IMG/VR virus record: IMGVR_UViG_3300005441_000001
Span: 1-53,170 of that record
Length of the DNA: 53,170 nucleotides
Strand: one strand, 5' to 3'
From: a virus
In this document: positions 42,208-49,253 of the stretch, piece by piece
How the letters are laid out: each line of letters begins with the position of its first letter
Numbering within the stretch: the stretch's first letter is position 1
Notes under the pieces: model-generated
What the model was told of the DNA's origin: nothing
The model's database searches: none
What the model saw: only the letters and a program-made list of their open reading frames with translations
Program-made: the position numbers and the translations under genes

Positions 42208-43610
42208 GCAGCCTCCTTCCACTCCTGTAGGTGGGACCAGCGCTCGCCTGCCTTCGCTTCGGCAGGGTACACAACGTCGCGGTCCCAGTGTAGTACAGTA
42301 CGCTCCATCTCTCTCTTCACGGCGAGCATCGTCGGGGCGAACTCCTCCTCTGGGGCATGGATGATAAATGAATCGTGGACCTGCATGGCGATATACTGCA
42401 TCACGTCGGGCTGGTAGTAAGCGAGGCGCAGTGCGACGAAGTTCATGATGTCGGCAGCTGTACCACTGATCTCGAACGCGAGTGCTTCCTTAAGAGGCGC
42501 GTATCCGAGAAACACACGCGGCCGTCCGAAAGCATTGTACAGTACACGACGGTGGCCGAGCCATCCTTGAAGGGAGAGGGCGGCGGCGGTCTCGTTGATC
42601 CACGCTTCGATTTCTGGGTACTCCGAGAAGATCGCGAGGCGCCACCCTTGGATTTCGCTGAGTTCGACATACTCTCCCTGCTTTGCTAAGACCTGTTGTA
42701 CAGCACGATTGCCGCCGCCACCGCGTACAGCATAAATAAAATTCTTCGCAAGGGTACGGCGGCGCGTTGTAATCTCGAGTCCAGGGAACATGAGATTGGC
42801 GTGAAGTGTATGAAGATCAACCCCGTTTTCGAGGCGTTCAATGAGTTTTGTACTACTGATTCGATATGCCATGACCCGAAGTTCAAGAGCTGCATAGTCC
42901 CACTCACCCAATCGCCATCCAGGCCAACTTGTGAAAAGGGACTTAATGTGTATGCCGCCCCCCTCGCACCGGCATTTGGCTGGAGCGCTGCCGCAAATCG
43001 AGCAACCACGGCTAATGTTTTGGAGATTAGTTCCGTGGGCTCCCCAGGTTCGACAAACAGGACAGAACCCTGGCTTGTTCTTACGGCCGAAGCCTGAGGA
43101 AGCGTATCGAGCGGTCTTAGTATGACATGCCTTGAGGGCAGTTCTAAGAAGTCCATCGTTGCACACTCCTAACGATTGTATATTCTCACGGGCCTTCGAG
43201 AGCCGCGCGCGTTGTAGTAGCGGTATGAGAAAGGGGAACCTTGGTACTTTCCCGGCCGCCTCGCGCGAGGTATTCCACTCCCAGTTCTTCTTGCCTAGTA
43301 CCTCAGCGTCTACCTTGAATTGTGTACCGCCCTCGGTGCGCTCGGTCAGCGGAACGCCGCGCTCGCGAAGTTGGAAAGCGAGCTTGGCGTTGCTGTTCGC
43401 GTCGAAGATGCCATCGCGCGCAAGCGCAGCGTCGAGGGCGGCAAGCCGGGCGGTAAGGCCCATGAGCATGTCGGACTGGCGGGAGAGGTCGATGGGGAGA
43501 CCACGCAGGCCGATGTCTTGGACGATCGGCAGGAGCGGGAGACCGAGGTAATCGTGGATTTGGCGGCAGTTAAGCGGCAAAGGCAGCTCCCATCTCCATC
43601 TCCAACCCAT
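42204..43610 (-). CDS. Family A DNA polymerase, polymerase domain
   Basis: The 468-residue palm, fingers and thumb of a Pol I-type replicase. Motif A EWDYAALELRV (236-246, Asp238), motif B RRRTLAKNFIYAVRGGGG (283-300), motif C QVHDS (410-414). NLQNI (195-199) is flanked by inserted Cys clusters, CPVC (183-186), CSIC (203-206) and CRC (213-215), suggesting a zinc site not found in normal Pol I. The 3'-5' exonuclease is a separate gene overlapping by 41 bases in another frame (+1), so the polymerase is split. The ATG at 43610 follows GGCGGTGG. Confidence 0.92.
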   Translation of the reverse strand: MGWRWRWELPLPLNCRQIHDYLGLPLLPIVQDIGLRGLPIDLSRQSDMLMGLTARLAALDAALARDGIFDANSNAKLAFQLRERGVPLTERTEGGTQFKVDAEVLGKKNWEWNTSREAAGKVPRFPFLIPLLQRARLSKARENIQSLGVCNDGLLRTALKACHTKTARYASSGFGRKNKPGFCPVCRTWGAHGTNLQNISRGCSICGSAPAKCRCEGGGIHIKSLFTSWPGWRLGEWDYAALELRVMAYRISSTKLIERLENGVDLHTLHANLMFPGLEITTRRRTLAKNFIYAVRGGGGNRAVQQVLAKQGEYVELSEIQGWRLAIFSEYPEIEAWINETAAALSLQGWLGHRRVLYNAFGRPRVFLGYAPLKEALAFEISGTAADIMNFVALRLAYYQPDVMQYIAMQVHDSFIIHAPEEEFAPTMLAVKREMERTVLHWDRDVVYPAEAKAGERWSHLQEWKEAA

Positions 43611-44403
43611 TCCACACCACCGCCTGGCCGAATGCGTCCTTCAAGTTGTACTTTCGCACCCGCTCATCAGGGCGTTCGAGAATGCGAGTCCAATCCTTTT
43701 CGTCGTCGTCGTCTTCGTCCTGGTCGTCATCCCACAACTCCTCCTTGTAAGGCCCCATATCGGTTGCGATAGACGTAAGGAATCCAAGTCCGTGCCGAAG
43801 TTCTGAGAAACATGTGTGGTGAGCCACCATCGTGTCCCCGATAATGCCAGCGACGTCGATTCCCCAGGCTGTTTTGATAAGGGCGCGGGCGTTGAAGGGA
43901 GGATAGCCGGTGTCGTATCCGACTGTGTTCTGTCCGATTTTACCGAGCACGCTACTGGTAAAAAATCCCCGGATGAGGTCCATAACACGCAACTCGTCTC
44001 CAGCCGACCAGTATCGAACACCCCCTTGAGAGAGGAAGGGGATGCAGATTCCACGGTGCAGCGTAGGTTGATGGCAGGACCAGATTCCAAGACAGACGAC
44101 ATCACGGTTGAGCGTGGCCTCGAAGTCGATGCTCCAAGGACCAGGATCAGGATTGGGGCTATCGAGCACACTGCGATCGGTGCCCATCCTGCCAATATAA
44201 GTAGCAACGTCATCATAGGTCGGTCGCCACTGCCATTCTTCGATCGGTTGGTGGACATTGGTTGGTCCCTCCTTTTGAATACGTACGGCCCGCTTCCAGT
44301 CGAGGGAAGCGGTGAACTGCATAGTTTGGTTCTTGAAGAAGGAAGCTGGGTGCATCATGGGGAGGATGTAAGTGCCAGCGGGGCGGGTCATCGAGTCCAC
44401 CAT
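43570..44403 (-). CDS. 3'-5' exonuclease domain with UDG C-terminal end
   Basis: 277 residues from the ATG at 44403 (an ATG at 44391 is possible). Exo I SIDFEA (Asp93, Glu95), exo II GQNTVGYD (Asn159, Asp164), exo III YNLKDA (Tyr252, Asp256) mark a DnaQ-like proofreading domain. An acidic insert (DDDQDEDDDDE) lies near 225-235. Residues 1-45 (LPMMHPASFF then DWKRA) match the C-terminal HPA/S motif and end of uracil-DNA glycosylases, whose N-terminal part is at 45745-46635. This suggests an ancestral UDG-exo-pol polypeptide that has been broken. Confidence 0.85.
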   Translation of the reverse strand: MVDSMTRPAGTYILPMMHPASFFKNQTMQFTASLDWKRAVRIQKEGPTNVHQPIEEWQWRPTYDDVATYIGRMGTDRSVLDSPNPDPGPWSIDFEATLNRDVVCLGIWSCHQPTLHRGICIPFLSQGGVRYWSAGDELRVMDLIRGFFTSSVLGKIGQNTVGYDTGYPPFNARALIKTAWGIDVAGIIGDTMVAHHTCFSELRHGLGFLTSIATDMGPYKEELWDDDQDEDDDDEKDWTRILERPDERVRKYNLKDAFGQAVVWNGLEMEMGAAFAA

Positions 44404-44461
44404 ACGATGAACCAGACGAGGGCTGAGAGTTGGCTCGTGAAGAAGAGAGCGAATTCGAAGC

Positions 44462-44755
44462 TCACATATCCTCCACTTTCCTACCGATAGCCGCCATGTT
44501 CTCAGCGATCTTCGCTGCTTCCTCGGCGCGGTCGCTGATTGCCTGGTGGCATTTCTGGAATGTCGCTGCGAGTACAAGGCCCATGTCTTGGAGGAGGTTC
44601 TTCCAGAGTTGTTCCTTCTCCTCGCAGGCACGGACGCGATACTCCCAGGCGCTACGCTGGCGTTCGAGTTCTCGAATGTGGGCGATTAGTTCGGAGCGGT
44701 CGAGGCGTTCGACCTCTGCTGGGTCGAGGACATCGGGGATGTTAGGCGCCAGCAT
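44462..44755 (-). CDS. 97-aa coiled-coil protein
   Basis: MLAPNIPDVLDPAEVERLDR then an Arg/Glu coiled coil (ELIAHIRELERQRSAWEYRV) and a second helix (DRAEEAAKIAENMAAIGRKV). It lies between the broken UDG parts. It overlaps the preceding gene by 14 bases. Unknown function. Confidence 0.65.
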   Translation of the reverse strand: MLAPNIPDVLDPAEVERLDRSELIAHIRELERQRSAWEYRVRACEEKEQLWKNLLQDMGLVLAATFQKCHQAISDRAEEAAKIAENMAAIGRKVEDM

Positions 44756-45134
44756 CTTCCTCTACCTCAACCGCCTCGACAGCCTCGACTTCATCCATCT
44801 TGAGACCTCGCGCCGAAAGAAGTTTCTTAGCTTCCTTCTTGCCGACTTGAGCACGGAGGCGACGGAACTCTGAGCGTGATGCACTGCGGGTCTCCTTGTA
44901 TTCGAGGGGCTCGACGAGCATCATCCAAACACCGCCTTCGAAACCGACGTGGCGGACGGCGCAGGTCCAGCCTTCGTGAGAGAAGTTGGTACCGGGCTGG
45001 AAGATGCGGAGCCAGTCGGGGAGTGGGGGGCGCTCGGTTTCATGGCGAGTCTCGGTCTGCGTAGCGACGATACCCGCTTCGCGCTCTTCGTCGGTCCAGC
45101 GGCTGGCTTTCTCTGGTACTTTCAATTCGTCCAT
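44742..45134 (-). CDS. 130-aa hypothetical protein
   Basis: SD GAGGTGATAGA and ATG at 45134. MDELKVPEKASRWTDEEREA, a beta-rich middle (FEGGVWMMLVEPLEYKE) and an acidic C-terminus (EVEAVEAVEVEEDAGA). Not recognised. One of several genes inserted between UDG parts. Confidence 0.65.
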   Translation of the reverse strand: MDELKVPEKASRWTDEEREAGIVATQTETRHETERPPLPDWLRIFQPGTNFSHEGWTCAVRHVGFEGGVWMMLVEPLEYKETRSASRSEFRRLRAQVGKKEAKKLLSARGLKMDEVEAVEAVEVEEDAGA

Positions 45135-45170
45135 TCTATCACCTCAGCTTTCTTCACAAACTTCCCGTTC

Positions 45171-45572
45171 TCAAGGGACGACAATCGATACCGAGTTGAT
45201 GATCGGGACCGGCGGAGTATTCGGAAGACGAAAGGACTTCGCGTTAGACGCAGCGCTGACCTCCCCCACAGCATTGGCGTACTTCATGGTGAAGGACTGG
45301 TCGATACCTTTCGCGATGGTGCCGGGGATGGGAATGGTAGTACAACGTTCATTCCCTACGAGAGTACCAGGGAGAAGGTCTTCGACAAATGGAGTACCAT
45401 TGAGGAAGGCTGGGGCTGTTGAGATATCAGGGTTCGGTAGCGCGTTGACGAAGCAGACACGCAGCGATGCAGCACTCGCAGCGCCTGTGAAGAGTGTCAG
45501 GAGGAAGAGGGTACAGACGACCATGAATAGCGCGAGGGACATATCGTAGTAACGTTTTGTATATGCGGTCAT
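45171..45572 (-). CDS. Secreted 133-aa protein with Fn3-like domain
   Basis: SD AAAGGAG, ATG at 45572. A basic start (MTAYTKRYYD), a hydrophobic core (SLALFMVVCTLFLLTLFTGA) and probable cleavage after ASA or AASA mark a signal peptide. The rest is a beta domain with a fibronectin III-like end (KYANAVGEVSAASNAKSFRL) and a Pro-rich tail. An exported protein within the replication region is odd; it may act on the envelope. Confidence 0.65.
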   Translation of the reverse strand: MTAYTKRYYDMSLALFMVVCTLFLLTLFTGAASAASLRVCFVNALPNPDISTAPAFLNGTPFVEDLLPGTLVGNERCTTIPIPGTIAKGIDQSFTMKYANAVGEVSAASNAKSFRLPNTPPVPIINSVSIVVP

Positions 45573-45988
45573 GTATTCTCCTTTAGGGTTATGTTCCAGT
45601 TGGCTTTGAGTTTCTCGGCGAGGGCCTGCCAGTTACGCGAGCCGGCGTTCTTTACGAGGAAGAGGGTGAGGTCTTCGTGGCTTACCTCACGGGGACCGAC
45701 AGCGGCGGCTTTGTCACGCCCGCAGACGGGGCATACTGTCCATTCTATGCCGAACATGTTGTTGTGCCCTCGTCTTTCACACCAGAGTTCGTGGTCGCCT
45801 CGCGCTTTGCAGCACGACCAAGGGAGGCTTTCTGTTTCTTCCAGAGTTTGGTCCACTCTACCAAGGCTGGCACCGAGCCAAGTAGCAAAGCGTCGGACAT
45901 CTTCTTCTGTTGTCGCAACAACGCGCGTTCGACAGAACGGTAGAATTTGATGAATGATTTTATCCAAATCTCGAAGGTCTCCCACCAT
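45569..45988 (-). CDS. 139-aa Cys-containing protein
   Basis: MVGDLRDLDKIIHQILPFCR then a middle with CCKARGDHELWC and CPVCGRDKA (about 83-115), suggesting a zinc ribbon. The C-terminal half is helical. The first 244 bases overlap the UDG gene end in another frame; the SD-like AGGAGG touches the ATG, so a GTG one codon later is a possible start. The Cys pattern favours this frame as real. Confidence 0.6.
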   Translation of the reverse strand: MVGDLRDLDKIIHQILPFCRTRVVATTEEDVRRFATWLGASLGRVDQTLEETESLPWSCCKARGDHELWCERRGHNNMFGIEWTVCPVCGRDKAAAVGPREVSHEDLTLFLVKNAGSRNWQALAEKLKANWNITLKENT

Positions 45989-46635
45989 TCCTCCTGTGGA
46001 TGTTGTCCTCGAAGGACGTACTTGATAATGTCCTCTTCTGCCTCGTACTTAAACGGCTGTCCGTCTGTCATCATAATGCGACCACGATAGGGTTCGATAG
46101 GCGTCTTAGTACCGCGAAGCATCGAAAGCGCCGTACCCCCTGCTGGGTTGAGCATGATGTTCGGGTTCTCGGTGATACGTTCGTTCAAGAACCAGCGTGC
46201 GCCGTTCGCGCAGCAACGCTGTGCTCGCTTCCCGGCGGGAGAGTCGATCTTGTTGTCGGGCGGGCGGCACATGACGACGTTCATTAAGTGTATAGCGAGC
46301 CTACCAATGCGCGGCGAACTAGGTTTACGAGCATTAGGCAACAACTCTTGCAAACCAACAGGTGCCAAGTGACGGACACGCATGAAGTATCCAGTTTTAC
46401 CTTGGAGTGGTCGCCCGTACTTCCTCCCGCGCGTGATCTCGTCGGCTTCTTCGTCCGCACCCGGCGCTTCGAAGATGCCGATGTGTTCGACGTTGATCGG
46501 GCCATCATGTCCTACCTTTCGCTGCCCGTTAAGGGGGCAGATGTGGCACATACTGCGCATGCCCACTGGCGCGTTGATTCGCGCTTCTACCCACGAGGGA
46601 TAGTTGGGCGTACGGTAGAAACTCAAGTAGTACAC
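45745..46635 (-). CDS. Uracil-DNA glycosylase-like protein, N-terminal part plus extension
   Basis: A GTG start at 46635, 296 residues. UDG superfamily (family 4/5-like): Cys30/Cys33 (CHIC), the EAPGADEEADE motif (56-66), GRPLQGKTG (74-82), NVVMCRPPDN (119-128) with further Cys at 141-142, and NPAGGTALSML. These Cys may hold a 4Fe-4S cluster. After GRIMM near 189 the sequence leaves the UDG pattern: the catalytic HPA/S segment is missing and is found in the exonuclease gene. The last 100 residues are helical and of another origin. It may be non-functional alone or act in trans. Confidence 0.82.
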   Translation of the reverse strand: MYYLSFYRTPNYPSWVEARINAPVGMRSMCHICPLNGQRKVGHDGPINVEHIGIFEAPGADEEADEITRGRKYGRPLQGKTGYFMRVRHLAPVGLQELLPNARKPSSPRIGRLAIHLMNVVMCRPPDNKIDSPAGKRAQRCCANGARWFLNERITENPNIMLNPAGGTALSMLRGTKTPIEPYRGRIMMTDGQPFKYEAEEDIIKYVLRGQHPQEEWWETFEIWIKSFIKFYRSVERALLRQQKKMSDALLLGSVPALVEWTKLWKKQKASLGRAAKREATTNSGVKDEGTTTCSA

Positions 46636-46637
46636 CT

Positions 46638-46842
46638 ATGACGCCCCGCCCTGTGGCATTGCAGGGCGGCGTCATCATGCGTGCTACAGTCTGTACTAGC
46701 ACTAACGCTGTGGATTACTGCCCCATCACCGGGGAGGACACAGGCTATCCGTAGCTTGGCTGTGTCTATTGGCGACTTGAACCCCATTCGGGAGGCCAGA
46801 GGCCCGACAAGTCTTAGAGGTGCTACGGACCAATGATGCATC
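46638..46842 (-). ncRNA. Structured 205-nt leader of the UDG gene
   Basis: No gene fits in this spacer. Stems: ATGACG+CCGCCCTG (46638-46653) with CAGGGCGG+CGTCAT (46662-46675); GTGCTA/TAGCAC (46681-46702); GACACAG/CTGTGTC (46737-46766) with inner GCTA/TAGC; GACTTG/CAAGTC (46774-46813); TCGGG/CCCGA (46788-46807). TCCGTAGC (46748-46755) can also pair with GCTACGGA (46822-46829), so alternative or pseudoknotted folds exist. The last hairpin ends two bases from the GTG start, so it may gate translation. Confidence 0.6.
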
Positions 46843-47058
46843 TTACAGCCCCGCGTCCAGGTCTTCGACGACCTTGCCGAGCCAGGTATGGAGGGCGCGG
46901 ACTTCATCGGCTTCGAGGTCGGCAAAAGTGGGGATTGTAACAACGTCGTACTTATTGGTAGTGTTTTTGCTTACCACGTAGTCACGTCCAGTCGGTATCT
47001 TGCCGTTCGCAGTTCGATTGAAATACGGCAGTTTCAGTGGCGCAAGCGGTCTTCGCAT
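46843..47058 (-). CDS. 71-aa hypothetical protein
   Basis: SD GAGGAGG before the ATG at 47058. MRRPLAPLKLPYFNRTANGK, VSKNTTNKYDVVTIPTF and an acidic helical end (LEADEVRALHTWLGKVVEDL). Not recognised. It lies between two structured RNAs. Confidence 0.7.
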   Translation of the reverse strand: MRRPLAPLKLPYFNRTANGKIPTGRDYVVSKNTTNKYDVVTIPTFADLEADEVRALHTWLGKVVEDLDAGL

Positions 47059-47077
47059 GTTACCTCCTCGTAGGTTG

Positions 47078-47157
47078 GACCACCCACCGGGGGCTCGAAC
47101 CCCGTACGCTTTCCTCCGCTGGCGGTAGGCGCGCAATCAGTCAAGATGTGGGTGGTC
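47078..47157 (-). tRNA. tRNA-like element, degenerate or atypical
   Basis: GACCACCCAC (47157-47148) pairs with GTGGGTGGTC (47087-47078), longer than a normal acceptor. A perfect T-arm (CGGGG, loop TTCGAGC, CCCCG) is in place beside it, and CCTAC-CGCCAGC-GGAGG could be an anticodon arm with one mismatch (CCA would read Trp). No good D-stem exists. The length (about 75 nt) is tRNA-like. Could be a decayed tRNA or a mimic. Confidence 0.45.
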
Positions 47158-47169
47158 ATGGTTTAATGT

Positions 47170-47286
47170 TTACAGGAGTACGCTCCGGCCTGACGAGCCG
47201 GTATCGGTCTTTTCCCCTTGTCCGTTTCCGTAAGGCCATGATGCGATGATCTCGCTTTGCTGCCAGGGGGTTTTGTATGCGCTCAT
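47170..47286 (-). CDS. Weak 38-aa reading frame
   Basis: MSAYKTPWQQSEIIASWPYG runs to TAA at 47170. No close SD, though GGGAG lies 14 bases upstream in a hairpin. A second overlapping frame encodes a 27-residue basic peptide (MALRKRTRGKDRYRLVRPER). Either, or neither, could be translated; the spacer lies between SSB and the tRNA-like element. Confidence 0.3.
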   Translation of the reverse strand: MSAYKTPWQQSEIIASWPYGNGQGEKTDTGSSGRSVLL

Positions 47287-47293
47287 ATTAGCT

Positions 47294-47315
47294 AACCCGA
47301 TCTCCCGTATCGGTT
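47294..47315 (-). terminator. Hairpin at the SSB gene end
   Basis: AACCCGAT (47294-47301) pairs with ATCGGTT (47309-47315) around CTCCCGT, touching the stop codon of the SSB-like gene. No U-tract follows; it may reduce read-through. Confidence 0.4.
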
Positions 47316-47940
47316 ACTTCTTCTCAGCCTTTGGGTAGTCGAACTTCCCGAACTCCTGCCGGTCAGGATACTGCCCGCCCTTCGGGTTATCCTGACCCTT
47401 GTTCACGCCGATCCCCTTCGTCTTGAAAGTGGTGCCCTTCAACTTCTCGTTCGCGTTCTGCACGAGCGCGGCATGGAACGCCGGCACGTCGTCGGGATCG
47501 AGGTTCGGGAACTCGGCCAAGACACAATCGATCATCTCGGCCTTACCCTCCTTCGCGGAGACCTGGTTCACCGCCGCGTACATCCACTGGAGCTGGCTCA
47601 CGAGCATATCCCAGCCACTCTTCTGCTTCCCGTCGCCCACGACGGGGTTCAGCGACAGCCGGGCGGTGAAGTTACTCGAACCGTCCGCGTACTCCTCGGG
47701 CTCGTTCACCTCGATCTTCACAGCGATCGCCGGCTTGTTCTTCCCGCCGGGCTTCGGGTTCTGGAGCGTGAAGCCCTGGATGCCGAGCGTACAGGGCGTG
47801 CCCGCAGGGATCAGGCGGTACTCCCGTTGATCCTCCGCGTCCGCCGTGCGCGTGGCCTCGTAACCGCTCAGTGCCGCCTGCGCTTCCTCAGCCGCACTGA
47901 ACTCGTCGTCATCCTCATACACCTCTTGCGTCTCTGCCAT
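47314..47940 (-). CDS. SSB-like protein
   Basis: 208 residues. The acidic N-terminus (MAETQEVYEDDDEFSAAEEA) is followed by a beta-rich OB-like core (YRLIPAGTPCTLGIQGFTLQ, PAIAVKIEVNEP) and a Lys/Gly-rich, DNA-binding-like tail (KGIGVNKGQDNPKGGQYP). It is a likely phage ssDNA-binding protein of the DUF669-like type. Close genes are the PD-(D/E)XK nuclease and the Sak4-type ATPase, a typical recombination set. Confidence 0.7.
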   Translation of the reverse strand: MAETQEVYEDDDEFSAAEEAQAALSGYEATRTADAEDQREYRLIPAGTPCTLGIQGFTLQNPKPGGKNKPAIAVKIEVNEPEEYADGSSNFTARLSLNPVVGDGKQKSGWDMLVSQLQWMYAAVNQVSAKEGKAEMIDCVLAEFPNLDPDDVPAFHAALVQNANEKLKGTTFKTKGIGVNKGQDNPKGGQYPDRQEFGKFDYPKAEKK

Positions 47941-47943
47941 GTG

Positions 47944-48273
47944 TTACTCACTTTCTCCGACCGCCGGGGTCGGGCTATTCGACGCTTGCGCGTCTACCTC
48001 AGGAGCCAACTCTATGACTACGTTCTTAGGGTCTTCGATCAGCTGCTGCCCGATGAAGGGGGCGTTGAGGGGGTTCTGGGTGAGCACGAGCGCCGCCTCG
48101 TTCAAGGACTTCGCGAGCGCGTTCAGCCACTCCGGGTCGGCCGTCTCAAACACGAACACAAACGGGAGCTTATCAGCGAACATCGCGAATGCGCCCAGGG
48201 TGGGTTGCTCCTCGCCTTCCTTCGGATCGAGTACGGCGAACACGAAGCTGGCGGGGAATTCCATTCTCTGCAT
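47944..48273 (-). CDS. 109-aa hypothetical protein
   Basis: SD AAGGAGG, ATG at 48273. MQRMEFPASFVFAVLDPKEG with a hydrophobic core (FAMFADKLPFVFVFETADPE) and an acidic end. It lies between the SSB-like gene and nuclease, and is probably part of the recombination module. No family recognised. Confidence 0.7.
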   Translation of the reverse strand: MQRMEFPASFVFAVLDPKEGEEQPTLGAFAMFADKLPFVFVFETADPEWLNALAKSLNEAALVLTQNPLNAPFIGQQLIEDPKNVVIELAPEVDAQASNSPTPAVGESE

Positions 48274-48293
48274 ACTACCTCCTTTTGCTGCGT

Positions 48294-49253
48294 TTAGTCA
48301 AATACTGACGTGTCAATGATGTTTGAGGCTGAGGGGGCTGCGGCTTTGTCAGCTTCCCATTGTGTACAGAGCCCCGCACGGCCGACGCTGCACCAGAGCA
48401 TACAGCGTTTGTACTCTCCGCCGCGCTGCTCTACGTAGCCGCCTTTGGTCTGGCCGGCTACGAAGTCAGCTTCGGGCTTGTCATCGTAGAGTTTGATAGC
48501 AGTTTTACGACCTTCTTTCATGACTGCCCAGCGTGTGGGGTTACGCCAGCGTTCTTCGTCTGAGCAGAATGGAGGGTTGTGAGAACCTTCACCATTCTCT
48601 AACCGCGCAACCCATGCATCGGCGGCAAGGTGCAGCTGAATTCGATCCCGTACGTACGCCTCAGTCTTCTCAAGCGGCCATACCGTGATCGGTACGACAG
48701 CAATTTCATGCGCCGGGTAATCGCCTGGTACCTCTTTTTGGGCGTCAGCGATGGCAAAAGCCATGTTCCAGTCTTTCATCCTAGCGATGATGTTTAGTGC
48801 CTCTACTTGCTGACCGTGTAAAGCACGAAGCCATCTGTAGATGTTCAGCTGCGCAGTCCATTCAGGTTTACCGTGACGTAGTGCCTGGCGAACAGAGTAT
48901 ACTTTCGTCTCTTTGTAGTCATCGAGCTGGCCTGCGCCTGTGAGAATCGTATGATCCATCGCACCACTGATTTTCACGCCGTCGACTTCGGCATAGAGAC
49001 GTTCTTCAAGGATAGCACCAGTCTTCGGTGCCCCTGAGTACTCAAGCATTTTGTGAAACATCGTGCCCATGAGCGAACCGATGTTGTCAGCGATGTCTTC
49101 GACGATGACATCCTTGTACAAGCGACGTAGAGCACCATAGCGTGGTGGATCGATAAGCTCTGTCACGCTATAACGTGCATCCCCTTTGCTATACTCACGG
49201 GCCTCAGCAGCACGCAAGAAAGGCTCGGGGAGGTTGAGTTGATTACTGTACAC
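48294..49253 (-). CDS. PD-(D/E)XK exonuclease (Cas4/RecB-like)
   Basis: 319 residues, GTG start. Nuclease motifs: MFHKMLE (65-71), Asp100 in SGAMDHTIL, and the core LDDYKETK (Glu115-Thr-Lys117), then QLNIYRWLRAL. Three Cys near the end (CMLWCSVGRAGLC) recall the Fe-S cluster of Cas4/AddB-type enzymes, but the fourth N-terminal Cys is missing. It would resect DNA ends for the Sak4-type recombinase, which lies just upstream and overlaps by 11 bases. Confidence 0.87.
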   Translation of the reverse strand: MYSNQLNLPEPFLRAAEAREYSKGDARYSVTELIDPPRYGALRRLYKDVIVEDIADNIGSLMGTMFHKMLEYSGAPKTGAILEERLYAEVDGVKISGAMDHTILTGAGQLDDYKETKVYSVRQALRHGKPEWTAQLNIYRWLRALHGQQVEALNIIARMKDWNMAFAIADAQKEVPGDYPAHEIAVVPITVWPLEKTEAYVRDRIQLHLAADAWVARLENGEGSHNPPFCSDEERWRNPTRWAVMKEGRKTAIKLYDDKPEADFVAGQTKGGYVEQRGGEYKRCMLWCSVGRAGLCTQWEADKAAAPSASNIIDTSVFD

